Source: Xenosphaeropsis pyriputrescens (lineage: Eukaryota; Ascomycota; Leotiomycetes; Phacidiales; Phacidiaceae). Taken from it: a stretch of DNA of 64,000 bases. Each line of letters starts with the position of its first letter. The stretch's first letter is position 1. The notes beneath the pieces were generated by a model that saw only the letters and a program-made list of their open reading frames with translations, ran no database searches and had not been told where the DNA came from. A program made the translations under genes and the position numbers. The stretch covers positions 62,001-126,000 of the forward strand of contig JAGKQE010000004.1 in the NCBI GenBank assembly GCA_022609375.1, in the 5' to 3' direction. Positions 1-9,428 of this stretch are shown piece by piece.

Positions 1-140
1 TAGTGGGGCATATATACTTGCTGTTGTATTTGGTTAGCGAGAGGAAACTGAAGGAGACGTTGACTACTTGGGTTGATGGAGAGGGGAAGGTTGTTGTCAC
101 GATGCCTTGTACGGTGGGGGAGCCGAGCTTGCTGGTTTAG
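1..140 (+). CDS. C-terminal end of an unidentified protein (partial)
   Basis: An open frame runs from the window edge (first full codon at 3) to a TAG at 138-140, giving 45 residues. The peptide includes the stretches SERKLKETLTTW and VVVTMPCTV and looks like ordinary globular coding sequence. The rest of the gene lies upstream of the window. I do not recognise the family. The frame is short enough that it could be chance, so confidence is moderate. Confidence 0.45.
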   Translation, partial: VGHIYLLLYLVSERKLKETLTTWVDGEGKVVVTMPCTVGEPSLLV

Positions 141-645
141 GATTGATAGGATGAACTTGGATATGATTTGATAGCTTTAGGATTTCAATTTTCTCGCAAG
201 GCTAAAATGTTATCTTGACTCTTAATAGCAAGGTCTTTAATCAAAAAATCACTGTATACATACTGTTTTGTGGTCCAGCTCCATATACTCGATTAGGTCA
301 CTTATGATGAACCACTTGAAAACGTAGACATAGTTTGATCGAGTAGACAGCTAGATAACTAGATAATTGTACGATTGTAGAATACGTACAGAGTAGTTTC
401 TTGTAATTGTAGAAGGTAGAAAAAACACAAAGTTCTAGATAATAACGCTATTCCAGATGATTGTATCACCCTACTTGATTGTCCAACTCTTGGTGATAAT
501 GTGATAGTCTATTACATAAAGTCTCTTGATCTTTCCATCAGCGGGATAAAGTGTTACATAGTGCTGCAAGAGTATATAAAGTCACATCTCCTACGTAACT
601 ATCAGAACCTTTGGTAACCTTAATTCTATTCAAGAAAAAAAAAAG
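141..645. other. AT-rich intergenic region
   Basis: About 500 bases of AT-rich sequence with short A/T runs and no supported gene. A TATA-like sequence (tatataaag, about 573-581) lies some 70 bases before the ATG of the decayed small gene that follows and could be its old promoter. Confidence 0.5.
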
Positions 646-996
646 ATGCAAGCTAGAAAGCTATCCTTCCTATTAGAACTTACTGTTATCTTCACCATTC
701 CTATCACTATCATTTCACTTATCACCATCATCTCACCTCCCACCACCATTCGAAATCGAAAAAGTCTTCCGATTCTCAAATTCTCAAATTCATGGAGTTA
801 GCCGTGTCATCGAAAACCGCGAAGGAGATGCTTGTGATGTGATCGTTATTTTCCAATCCTGGAGATGTTTGTAGTGGAACAGCGATGTTTTATAGCTGAA
901 GCAGAGAAGTATAAGCTAGGAATGAGTCAGATTAGGAACGAGGCTAGGTCGTGTAATTCAAGGGCTAAAACACCATATGATCTGTATATTGAATAA
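646..996 (+). pseudogene. Decayed gene for a small secreted-type protein
   Basis: From ATG 646 the frame encodes a hydrophobic N-terminus (MQARKLSFLLELTVIF...) resembling a signal peptide. Protein-like sequence then continues in other frames: FEIEKVFRFSNSQIHGVSRV from 749, NPGDVCSGTAMFYS from 855, and AEAEKYKLGMSQIRNEARSC from 895 to a TAA at 994-996. Phases go 1, 2, 0, 1, so three frameshifts would be needed and no GT-AG intron explains them. Cysteines occur in each downstream part, as in small secreted fungal proteins. I infer a remnant of such a gene. Chance juxtaposition of short frames is the alternative, and no function can be given. Confidence 0.4.
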
Positions 997-1731
997 AGAA
1001 CCATCTACCCAAAAATGCCTTGACTTTAAGGCTCTATGGCGATACTTATAGCAAGTATGGGCATTATAGCCCAGCTCACCATAGATTCTACAACGATAGC
1101 ACAAAGGAGAAATCTCCTATCATCACAGTGCTAGTGTCACCCCCCTCTAGCTATACAATGAGGCTAGTGATATCCACTGGTGGCAGTGGGAGCTTGTAGG
1201 TGCTTGCCTACTGAGCAGCAACAGCAGTATTTGTGAGAAAGCTGTGAATAGCTTCACTGGTGTTGGAATTGGTGTTGGTGAGTTCTGTTCCTGTTAATAG
1301 TGTTAGCAGAGTAAATAGTTCTTTAGAGACCTTTTGTAGGGGATGTCATTCTTTTGCCTCTAATTCAATGCCGACCTAAAGCAGTAGTTACCATAATGCT
1401 TTTATGCTATTTAACATGTGAACAACTGTAGCATATATATGGTGCAGATTTAAATAGTGTCAATTATGATCATGCTACCACAGGTTGACTATATAGACTT
1501 TAGATAGGTTGCAAACTTACAGAACAAGCTTTGTTGGGTTTCAAACAAAAGGGACTTCTATTCATACATTTGGAAATTGGCAGAGTATATGTATGGTGTT
1601 CAAGAGCGGCATTTTACTGCTTTTAATCTTTGGGTTTTTCCTTCAAAAGTTCATGTCATCACAGTATTTTACAACTCTAGAGCTTGAGCCATTATCTATT
1701 CATGACTGGCTATTTATCATTACAAGGCAGT
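997..1731. other. Intergenic region downstream of CCT4
   Basis: No supported gene. A 76-codon frame at 1509-1739 has no recognisable content and overlaps the CCT4 3' end on the other strand. The stretch is AT-rich and probably holds the CCT4 3' UTR. Confidence 0.5.
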
Positions 1732-3544
1732 TTATCTAGATAGCGCTATGTCATCTGTAAACACAAAATATTAGCAAATGTACAAAGGACAGGCGAGAAG
1801 GAAAACATACCAATTCTTAGGATCATTTTAACAGTCTCAGAAGCGAGTTCAATAGCACTGGTGCTGACCAACAGAGGCTGGAGGACGTTCTCCTCAGCAA
1901 TATCAGTCTTGACACCACCGGTTTTGATACTAACACCAGCATTCTTGTCGCCACTGTCGTGCTTGTGTCTAAGCTCGGTAACAACCTTAATGCTGTTAAG
2001 ACCAGCATTCTCAGCCAATGTTGTTGGAATGACCTCCATAGCATCTGCAAAGGCCTTCCAGCAGATAGCCTCGGTGCCGGTGAGGGCACGCGATTGCTTG
2101 GCGAGTTGAGCAGCCACCTCGATCTCAGGGGCACCACCACCAGCAATCAGAGCCTTCTTCTTCACAAGACAGCGGATAACACAGAGAGCATCGTGAAGAG
2201 ATCTCTCAGCCTCATCAAGAATGAGGGAGTTGGCGCCTCGGCAGACAATTGAGACGGTCTTTCCAGCACTCTTGGTTCCGGTGACCTTCACAATTCTGGC
2301 GCCAGCGTTCTGGGTCTCCTCGATGAGGTCGGCGCTACCAAGTTTGTCCTCGGTGAAGGAGTTGATGTCGGCGATTGGCTTGCAGCCGGTGGATTTGCAG
2401 ATGAACTCTACCTCGTCACGCTCGATATCCTTGATACACATAATGTTGAGCTTGGCGAGGAAGTGGAGGGAGAGATCGTTGACAGCATCACGGAGAATAG
2501 ACTTCTGAATGAACAAAACGTTGCACTTCGCTTTCTTGATCTTCTTGACCATATCAAGGAGGTATGTGCGCTCTTCCTTGAGGATCTTATCCATCTGTCT
2601 GTAGTCGTTGACAACAATCTGGTTCTCCATCTATGGACTGTGTTAGTTTTGAGGGAATCAAAGATCAACAGATCTTAACATACATCTGGTTTAGGAGGGC
2701 TGAGTTGGAACTGAATGAGCCCTATCCGTGCCTTCTCCATTCTTATTGGTCCACCACCATTCTTGACAACACTCTGGGTCAAAACCACACCGTCAACCAT
2801 TTCACTATCTTCAATCGTACCTCCAACCTTCTTAACAATTCTAATGTTCTTCAAGTCAACGTTATCGGCAGTCTTGAGGTCGATAGTCTTTGTAACGGCG
2901 TTGACGGCCATAGGTCCAAGAAGACCAGAATATTGTGATACGATCTTGGAGGAAAGCGAGGTGTTGGCGGCTTGAAGTAGAGCGGAGGTATCGTTAAGGG
3001 AGATTGGGTGTGACATTTCGTGAAGGACCTTTACTGCAGCTGCAGCGGCTCTCTGGAAAGACTCGGCGATGACTGAAGGATGGATACCCTTTGCCAGGAG
3101 ACGGTCTGCTGCTCCTAATAAACTTCCACAGATGACAACAACAGAGGTTGTTCCATCGCCTGCCTCGACATCTTGTGCCGCTGACAGATCTACCAACATT
3201 TTAGCTGAAGGATGCATGACTGCCATGCTCTTAAGCATAGTGCTTCCATCGTTTGTAATTATCGTCTGGCCTCGTCCGTCTTGAATCATCTTGTCCACTA
3301 TTTGAATGTCAGTAGGTTTAATAACAAGTAGCTTGACATAACATACTTCCTCGAGGACCAAGAGAAGTTCTTACGGCATCGGCAACAGCTCTGGCGGCGA
3401 CGATGTTAGCTGTGCGCACAGCCATAGGCTTCTCCTTGTCCTGTAAACTATTAGCTACCAGCCAAAGCAACTTTCTGAAGCTTTCTCCTTCTTTACCTTG
3501 AAGGCATTGTTGCCAGAGTTGGCTTGTGATTGTGCGAGCGCCAT
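1732..3544 (-). CDS. CCT4: T-complex protein 1 subunit delta (CCT4)
   Basis: Subunit delta of the cytosolic TRiC/CCT chaperonin, which folds actin, tubulin and other proteins using ATP. Five exons on the minus strand: 3544-3497, 3440-3347, 3297-2684, 2630-1811 and 1754-1732, coding 532 residues, the usual CCT length. Visible family marks are the nucleotide-site NDG (63-65), GDGTTS (94-99), the apical-domain stretch KAKCNVLFIQKSILRDAVND, GGGAPEIE and the C-terminal ILRIDDIALSR. The delta assignment rests on close agreement with yeast Cct4, for example NDYRQMDKILKEER. The ATG at 3544 opens a short N-terminal exon (MALAQSQANSGNNAFK) followed by DKEKP. The gene is head to head with RPT1, 397 bases away, so the two may share a promoter. 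No broken motif is seen. Confidence 0.97.
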
Positions 3545-3941
3545 TATTTCTGTGTTGCTCGATATTTGACAACCTGCTTGGATATCAGATGGTCGTATAT
3601 TGGAGCTGTGCAAGGTATTGGTGGGAAGTCGCGCCTGCACTTCAAATCGTTCAGTGTCGCGCGTCTGATGAATTTCGAAAAGTCGCCTAGCCGGGTTCGG
3701 ATAGCTTCCGCGATTAGAGCACCAGAGCTTACCGACCATGCAGGCAGCTCGTTGACGTTCCACGGCGACCTGAGCGGCTCATTACAAACATCACAACTAC
3801 CACGTCTTCATTGCACTTCATTCTCAACAACGCCTCATATCACGACCTGCGATTTTACGAACCAATACGAACGAACATCGCACATCTTCACATCCATACA
3901 ACCCTTGACCTTTCATCGCTCGATAAGCAGCGACCGCAGCC
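3545..3941. promoter_or_regulatory. Divergent promoter shared by CCT4 and RPT1
   Basis: This 397-base gap separates the ATG codons of two divergent housekeeping genes and must hold both promoters and both 5' leaders. A 149-codon plus-strand frame (3530-3979) spans it but has no recognisable content. I found no exact copy of the yeast PACE element (GGTGGCAAA); a loose relative, ggtgggaag, lies near 3620. No perfect heat-shock element (GAAnnTTC) was seen. Confidence 0.7.
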
Positions 3942-5469
3942 ATGGTATGTTGCCGAACACGATGCATAGCTCATCATGAATAGATACTGACGTGAACAGC
4001 CATCCGCCACGGGTAGCAACTGGGAGAAGTACAAGAAGGAGGTAGGTAGTGTCATACGCTGTGAAACCCGGCACCACTAACTGATTATGTAGTTTGTGGA
4101 CGATGAGGTAGAGGAGAAGAAGATCACGCCGCTGTCCGACGAGTACGTCGTCACACACCTCGATGATACAACCATCATTAATATGTTATAGGGATATTCA
4201 AGTACTCAAGACGTACGGAGCAGCACCATATGCCGCGGCATTAAAGAAGCTCGAGCAACAGATCAAGGAGAGACAATCGAGTGTGAACGATAAGATTGGC
4301 GTCAAGGAATCCGATACTGGTCTTGCGCCACCACATCTTTGGGATATTGCTGCCGATAGACAACGCATGTCCGAAGAACAGCCATTACAAGTCGCCAGAT
4401 GTACAAAGATCATTCAAGATGACAAGAACGATGATAAGAGCAAATATGTTATCAACGTTAAGCAAATAGCCAAGTTTGTGGTCAACCTCGGAGAGCGTGT
4501 CAGCCCTACAGATATCGAGGAGGGTATGCGTGTCGGGTATGCTACAACGTTTTGATGAAATCAGGGAGTCGGAGCTGACAGGGTTCTAGTGTCGATCGAA
4601 ACAAGTACCAGATTCTTCTTCCGCTTCCACCAAAGATCGATGCTAGTGTTACGATGATGACAGTCGAGGAGAAGCCTGATGTCACATACGGAGATGTAGG
4701 AGGATGCAAGGAACAGGTCGAGAAACTTAGAGAAGTCGTCGAAATGCCACTTCTTTCGCCAGAACGATTCGTCAACCTTGGTATTGATCCACCAAAGGGC
4801 GCCCTGTTATATGGACCTCCAGGAACTGGAAAGACTTTGTGTGCCAGAGCAGTCGCCAACCGAACAGACGCAACCTTTATCAGGGTCATTGGTAGTGAGT
4901 TGGTGCAAAAATACGTTGGAGAGGGAGCAAGAATGGTCCGCGAGCTCTTCGAGATGGCGAGAACGAAGAAGGCGTGCATTATTTTCTTCGATGAGATTGA
5001 TGCAGTTGGTGGAGCACGTTTCGATGATGGAGCTGGAGGTGACAACGAGGTACAAAGAACCATGTTGGAGCTCATCACACAACTCGATGGTTTCGACGCT
5101 AGAGGTAACATCAAGGTGATGTTCGCCACCAACAGACCCTCAACGTTGGATCCAGCTCTTATGAGACCTGGACGTATCGACCGAAAGATCGAGTTCTCTT
5201 TGCCAGATCTTGAAGGCCGAGCGAACATTCTCCGAATCCATGCCAAGTCCATGTCTGTCGAGCGAGACATCAGATGGGAACTCATTTCTCGCCTCTGCCC
5301 CAACTCCACTGGAGCAGAGCTTCGAAGTGTGTGCACAGAGGCTGGCATGTACGCCATCCGCGCCAGAAGGAAGGTCGCCACCGAGAAGGACTTCTTGAGT
5401 GCTGTCGACAAGGTCATCAAGGGTAACTTGAAGTTCAACTCCACTGCCGCTTACATGCAGTACAACTAG
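3942..5469 (+). CDS. RPT1: 26S proteasome regulatory subunit Rpt1 (PSMC2 / subunit 7)
   Basis: One of the six AAA ATPases at the base of the 26S proteasome, which unfold and feed ubiquitinated proteins into the core. Exons: 3942-3944, 4000-4041, 4093-4142, 4192-4536 and 4590-5469, coding 439 residues (human 433). The first coding exon is only the ATG, followed at once by the donor gtatgt. Seen: Walker A GPPGTGKT (222-229), Walker B FFDE (279-282), the pore loop around KYVGEG, and the second region of homology NRPSTLDPALMRPGR. The Rpt1 identity rests on the N-terminal half (LKTYGAAPYA, KESDTGLAPPHLWD, TDIEEGMRVGVDRNKYQI) and the end MQYN, which replaces the HbYX tail of Rpt2, Rpt3 and Rpt5. 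Divergent from CCT4. Confidence 0.97.
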
Positions 5470-5783
5470 ATCTACACTTATGGGATATGAGGTTTGGTTG
5501 TGTATAATATGGGCGCAGCGGATCTGGTAGCATGGCATCAGGAAATGAGATATTCACAGCAGACTTCTATGCTTTATTGTGCCTTTATTGTAGTGTTTGA
5601 TTCAATCAAGGTGATTGCTGACCACTCTCAATTTTGTCTGGCTATCTGACTTTATGTAGCACCTTCGAATTTTCTGCCCCAGACACCTTGTCAACAAAGC
5701 TGATACGTGTGGACAAGACCATTGTTCATCGACTAGTGATTTTGTGCCAGTGAGCTGTTAAACCTTTGGTATAAGCTGCCTAC
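5470..5783. other. Convergent 3' intergenic region
   Basis: 314 bases between the stop codons of RPT1 and the convergent hypothetical gene. It presumably holds both 3' UTRs. No gene or clear repeat is seen. Confidence 0.6.
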
Positions 5784-6407
5784 CTATTTGTTCTTGTTTT
5801 TCTTTTGCTTCGTCGTATTCTCCGACTTTCCGGTTGTGACAGACGGCAGTCCGGCTCTCGTGAGTCTTCCAATAAATCTTTCATCCCTCAACTCCTCGGC
5901 CTGAATCCCAAATACCTTCAAGTAGATAGGCGCCATATCATGAGGACCACATGGCCGTGCATCACCACTTGCTCGACGCTTTTCAAAGAAGTTTGCAAGA
6001 CGTGATTTGATGGCCTCATCAAGTGTCGTCGTCTCTTCGAGCGATGTAGATCCTGCGAGCTGTGAAGGTTCTCCCAAGTTGGCGGCTTTGTTAGGGGTTG
6101 GTATTCCTGTGGCTTCCGATATTTCCTCGTCCCAGGATTTTGGGATCTCAACCAGGGTCTTCTTGATGAGCGTTGCTACCTCGGGAGTGAAATAAGGTCT
6201 GCTAATGTAAAGCTCGTCGGTTGAACACAAAGTGCGAGCTTCGGATGCTGGATTTTTGGAAAGATTCGTGAGATCATATACAAGGACCTTGATCTTGAAC
6301 TAGATATCTGTATTCTCTTTGAGTTTTGTAAGCGTGGATTTAGTCGTAGGGGCTGTGTGCTGGGATGAGATGCTTTCAGGCTGCTTCTTGCCCTTTGGTT
6401 TCCCCAT
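5784..6407 (-). pseudogene. Hypothetical basic-tailed protein interrupted by an in-frame TAG
   Basis: From ATG 6407 (MGKPKGKKQPES) one frame runs to the stop at 5784-5786, broken only by TAG at 6302-6300 (codon 36). Translation is protein-like on both sides: KLKENTDI before it, FKIKVLVYDLTNLSKNPASE after it. The rest includes LYISRPYFTPEVATLIKK and LTRAGLPSVTTGKSE, and ends in a Lys/Asn-rich tail (KQKKNKNK). Full length would be about 207 codons. No GT lies between the ATG and the TAG, so an ordinary intron cannot remove the stop; only a GC-AG intron or an upstream start could. CAG-to-TAG is a typical C-to-T change. I do not recognise the family. Nonsense mutation, sequence error or readthrough are all possible. 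Confidence 0.55.
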
Positions 6408-7334
6408 AGTGATGCTTTAAGATGGAGTATCGATATAAACTGTTGAAAGGTTTCTCAAGGACTGGGCGGCGAGTAGGTACTGAATACAAAAGTACAGAAC
6501 TTTCGTGGCAAGTGTGGACATTTAAGTAAGATAGCAAGAACGATCTTGGTCTTAGGAATCATATAGGAAGAATACGCTTACCCGTTGTTGCAGATGTATT
6601 ACCTCCATAGTGTATACATGTGGTTAACATGCTATGCTGGCGCAACCAACATTATACAATAAATTCCGTTCAGAATGAAAAATACGTTAATAACGCAGTT
6701 TGAAGTAGCTTGTAGGTAGTCATAATTCAACGGCCTAGTGTACATATTAGGTTCTTAGACGTAATATCCTTACTCCTACTATCTAGTCTAAAATATAATA
6801 TACAGCCCTTAATAGCAGCAAAAATAAAGAAGATAAATGTTTCCTAACTGTGTGTAATATAGGAGTCTTATAATTATTTCGAACTACATAATAACTGAAT
6901 ATTATGGATTTATTAAAGGTTGCTTAATTACATCAAGCTATAGAATTTTCTAAAGCTGTATAGATATCAAGAGTCTTATAAATACCAAAGGTTCACCAAT
7001 GCTTTCATTCTCCAAAAACATCGAAACCTATTTACTAAAGACTAAAAATTGTCAAGATATGTGAGCAATGGCCGACTCTCTCACATTCAAAGGCATTCTA
7101 TGAGATCGGTTATATGCTTCACTTCCTCTGTTCATGTATTTAAGTAGCTAGAAGTCGAAGGAAAGTATATATGTATGAACTGACTTAAAAACGAAAACAG
7201 CCAAGTATAGGGTATCTAAGGAAATCCATCACCGACAACTCCAAGCAGCTATAATACACGCCATAAAACGAACTCCCAACCTCCTTACGCCTCCTTAAAA
7301 CCAAACCGAATCAACAAGCATGTCACACTTCTTC
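6408..7334. other. AT-rich intergenic block
   Basis: Roughly 930 bases with no supported gene. The part from about 6590 to 7060 is especially AT-rich, with many TA and ATT runs, in sharp contrast to the GC-rich gene that follows at 7335. This is the look of a RIP-mutated or decayed element, but no open frame, terminal repeat or target duplication is visible. Confidence 0.5.
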
Positions 7335-8135
7335 TCAACCCAATAACCACCCCGTCCCCAAAGTCCTATGAAACTTAGTAGTATGTACCCGAACATAAAG
7401 CTCCTCCCCCTGAAACCGAACACACTTCCAGAGGGCACAAATCCCCTCCTCAACCCTCTTGACCAGCAACCCCTTTCCCTCACAATTCCTCCAAACGCCC
7501 AAAACACCTCCATCGCCACCCACCAGCCTCATCACAAAGTGCCTCCCGCACGGCAGGCCCTCCCGGAACGCGTCGCGGTAGCACGCCCACCAGCCAACCA
7601 GCGCCTCCAGCTCATACTCGTCAGCCAACGGCTCATGCCACACGAAGTCTACGGCGCACAGCGCGGGCAGGGCCTCGAGGATAGCGAAAGGCCAGTCCTG
7701 ACCCGGGCTCGCGATGCCGGGCAGGCGGACCTCGATGTGGCGCACGTGCAGGGCGCGGCTGTAGGGGCGCGCGAACGCGGCCAGGACGGCGCTGTCGGAG
7801 AAGGCGAATGTGGTGTGCGCGTGGTAGAGCTTGAGCAGGCCCGGCGGATAGGCGTTGGAGTCGCTCTCGCGGCCCCAGAGGCCGCGGAGGATAGCGCTGT
7901 GCGCATGCAGGGCCGACGCGGCTGAGGGGGCGTCGACGTGCTCTGTCGCGGCGGCTGTGAGGGCTTCGATTTGGATTTGGAGGGCGAGTTCTGCGGGGAG
8001 TTGGAGGATTGGGAAGGGCTCTTTTGGCGAGTAGGTTTTCTGGGGTGATTTCTTGGGGGCTTGGAAGGGCTGGTTGCGGATGAGGTGGGTGGTCTCCTGA
8101 GCTGTTGACTGACTGGTGTGGAATTTACTGGGCAT
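7335..8135 (-). CDS. Hypothetical fungal protein with an F-box/2EXR-like N-terminus
   Basis: A single-exon frame of 266 residues from ATG 8135 to TAG at 7335. After a polar N-terminus rich in Lys, Pro and Ser comes FPILQLPAELALQIQIEAL (about residues 41-59). This resembles the opening of the 2EXR/F-box-like domains common in fungal proteins of unknown function (typically FPxLPxELRxxIW). The rest contains ALHVRHIEVRLPG and FVWHEPLADEYELEALVGWW, consistent with a folded domain. The gene body is strongly GC-rich at third positions, unlike the AT-rich DNA on both sides. No catalytic motif is seen. Function unknown; the domain call is tentative. Confidence 0.6.
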   Translation of the reverse strand: MPSKFHTSQSTAQETTHLIRNQPFQAPKKSPQKTYSPKEPFPILQLPAELALQIQIEALTAAATEHVDAPSAASALHAHSAILRGLWGRESDSNAYPPGLLKLYHAHTTFAFSDSAVLAAFARPYSRALHVRHIEVRLPGIASPGQDWPFAILEALPALCAVDFVWHEPLADEYELEALVGWWACYRDAFREGLPCGRHFVMRLVGGDGGVLGVWRNCEGKGLLVKRVEEGICALWKCVRFQGEELYVRVHTTKFHRTLGTGWLLG

Positions 8136-9428
8136 TGTGCTTGACTTTATTGATGTAATTGCTGGCGATACAGGAATTGGTGACTTTTTTTTTGTGTTTT
8201 TTTGGATATATGAAATTGGATAAGAGTGAAGAGCATATATACTTACTTGTCTAATTACTTGTCTAATTACTTCTCTTTTGTATTTGTACTCCCGTGTGTT
8301 GCATTGCTGGCAGCATGGTGAGGCCGTTTCCTGACGAGTTTATTTGAGGGAGTTTTGCGCATGTTATATTTGCTCAATCTGGTCAGACCACGGTATTACA
8401 GCCTCAAGCTCAAGACATCTCATACCACTCATGTTCCTGATATTGCAAACACCGTAGGATGAGAACTGGGACTTGTATGGTTGGATAATTGATGCTGTTT
8501 CATAATTGCATTGATCTTCCATGATAGGTCATCTTTAAACCAAATGCTAGTAAGATCTTGAACGACTATAGCTTAAAATTAATCTACAGCTCTAAGTGAC
8601 TCTGTTGCTCGAGATAGTTGTACTCTTTTGAATCATTCCAATTCTTCAAATAAGTTTGCTAATCAATACAATGTATAATACCACAATTCCAGATATTCTA
8701 TCTCTTTACAAGATTTCATCTAAATTCATATTACATTGATCTATCATCGAGAATCCATGCGAGTGACTCCACTTCACAGTGATATAAAATGATAAATTTT
8801 CTCGACCGTTCAATTCATCCATTGACCTTTTCTCCTGATTTAGCAAGGTCACCCTACGATGCTCCTGTTTCCATGTTAAAGATCAGACATTAATTGCTAC
8901 AAATCGCGTATCTACCTAGGCGCCTCATGAAGAGTTCAGCTGTAGACAATCTATTGATATGCTGCAGCGTCCTCAATCAACAATTGCTAAGAAAAAATGA
9001 AACACATAAACAAAGAATCACACTGCATGATTTGTTTGTCCACATCAAACACCACATAACAAAGAAGCATTGATGCAGACTTCACACCAACATTTTTCAA
9101 GAGCCGTTTCAAGTCCCAGAGAGCAGAAACAATCAACCACATTCAATCACAATGACGACAATATCCCAAGATAAGATAACGAGTTCGAGATCTAAATGCA
9201 AGCCAAAGCCTAAAGTATACAAGAAAAGATGACACAGATGTATACACCAACGGCCCAAGATCCAAGATCCAACAACCAAAAATCAACCATACAACCTCAA
9301 CCCAAACCCACGCAGCCCTCCACAATGTCTGCCCCGTTGCACCACAACCAAGTCACATTCAGCGACAAGACAAGGCGCTCAACCGCCATTACGATCCGCC
9401 CGACCCCTTAGACCTCAAAAGCAGCGAT
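8136..9428. other. AT-rich intergenic region
   Basis: About 1.3 kb without a supported gene. A T-rich tract lies at about 8185-8204, followed by a short direct repeat of attacttgtcta (about 8244-8272). From 8500 to 9100 the sequence is AT-rich with no open frame worth reporting. The end nearest 9428 probably holds the 3' UTR of the repeat-protein gene. Confidence 0.5.

Noticed and set aside
1509..1739. 76-codon plus-strand frame near the CCT4 3' end
   Set aside because: No upstream coding context, no recognisable motif, and it overlaps the CCT4 terminal exon antisense.
3545..3941. Proteasome-associated control element (PACE) or heat-shock element in the CCT4/RPT1 promoter
   Set aside because: The nearest PACE-like word (ggtgggaag) has two mismatches to GGTGGCAAA, and the GAA/TTC pair near 3670 has the wrong spacing.
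4542..5444. 300-codon minus-strand frame opposite RPT1
   Set aside because: Antisense shadow of the RPT1 ATPase domain; the translation has no independent protein character.
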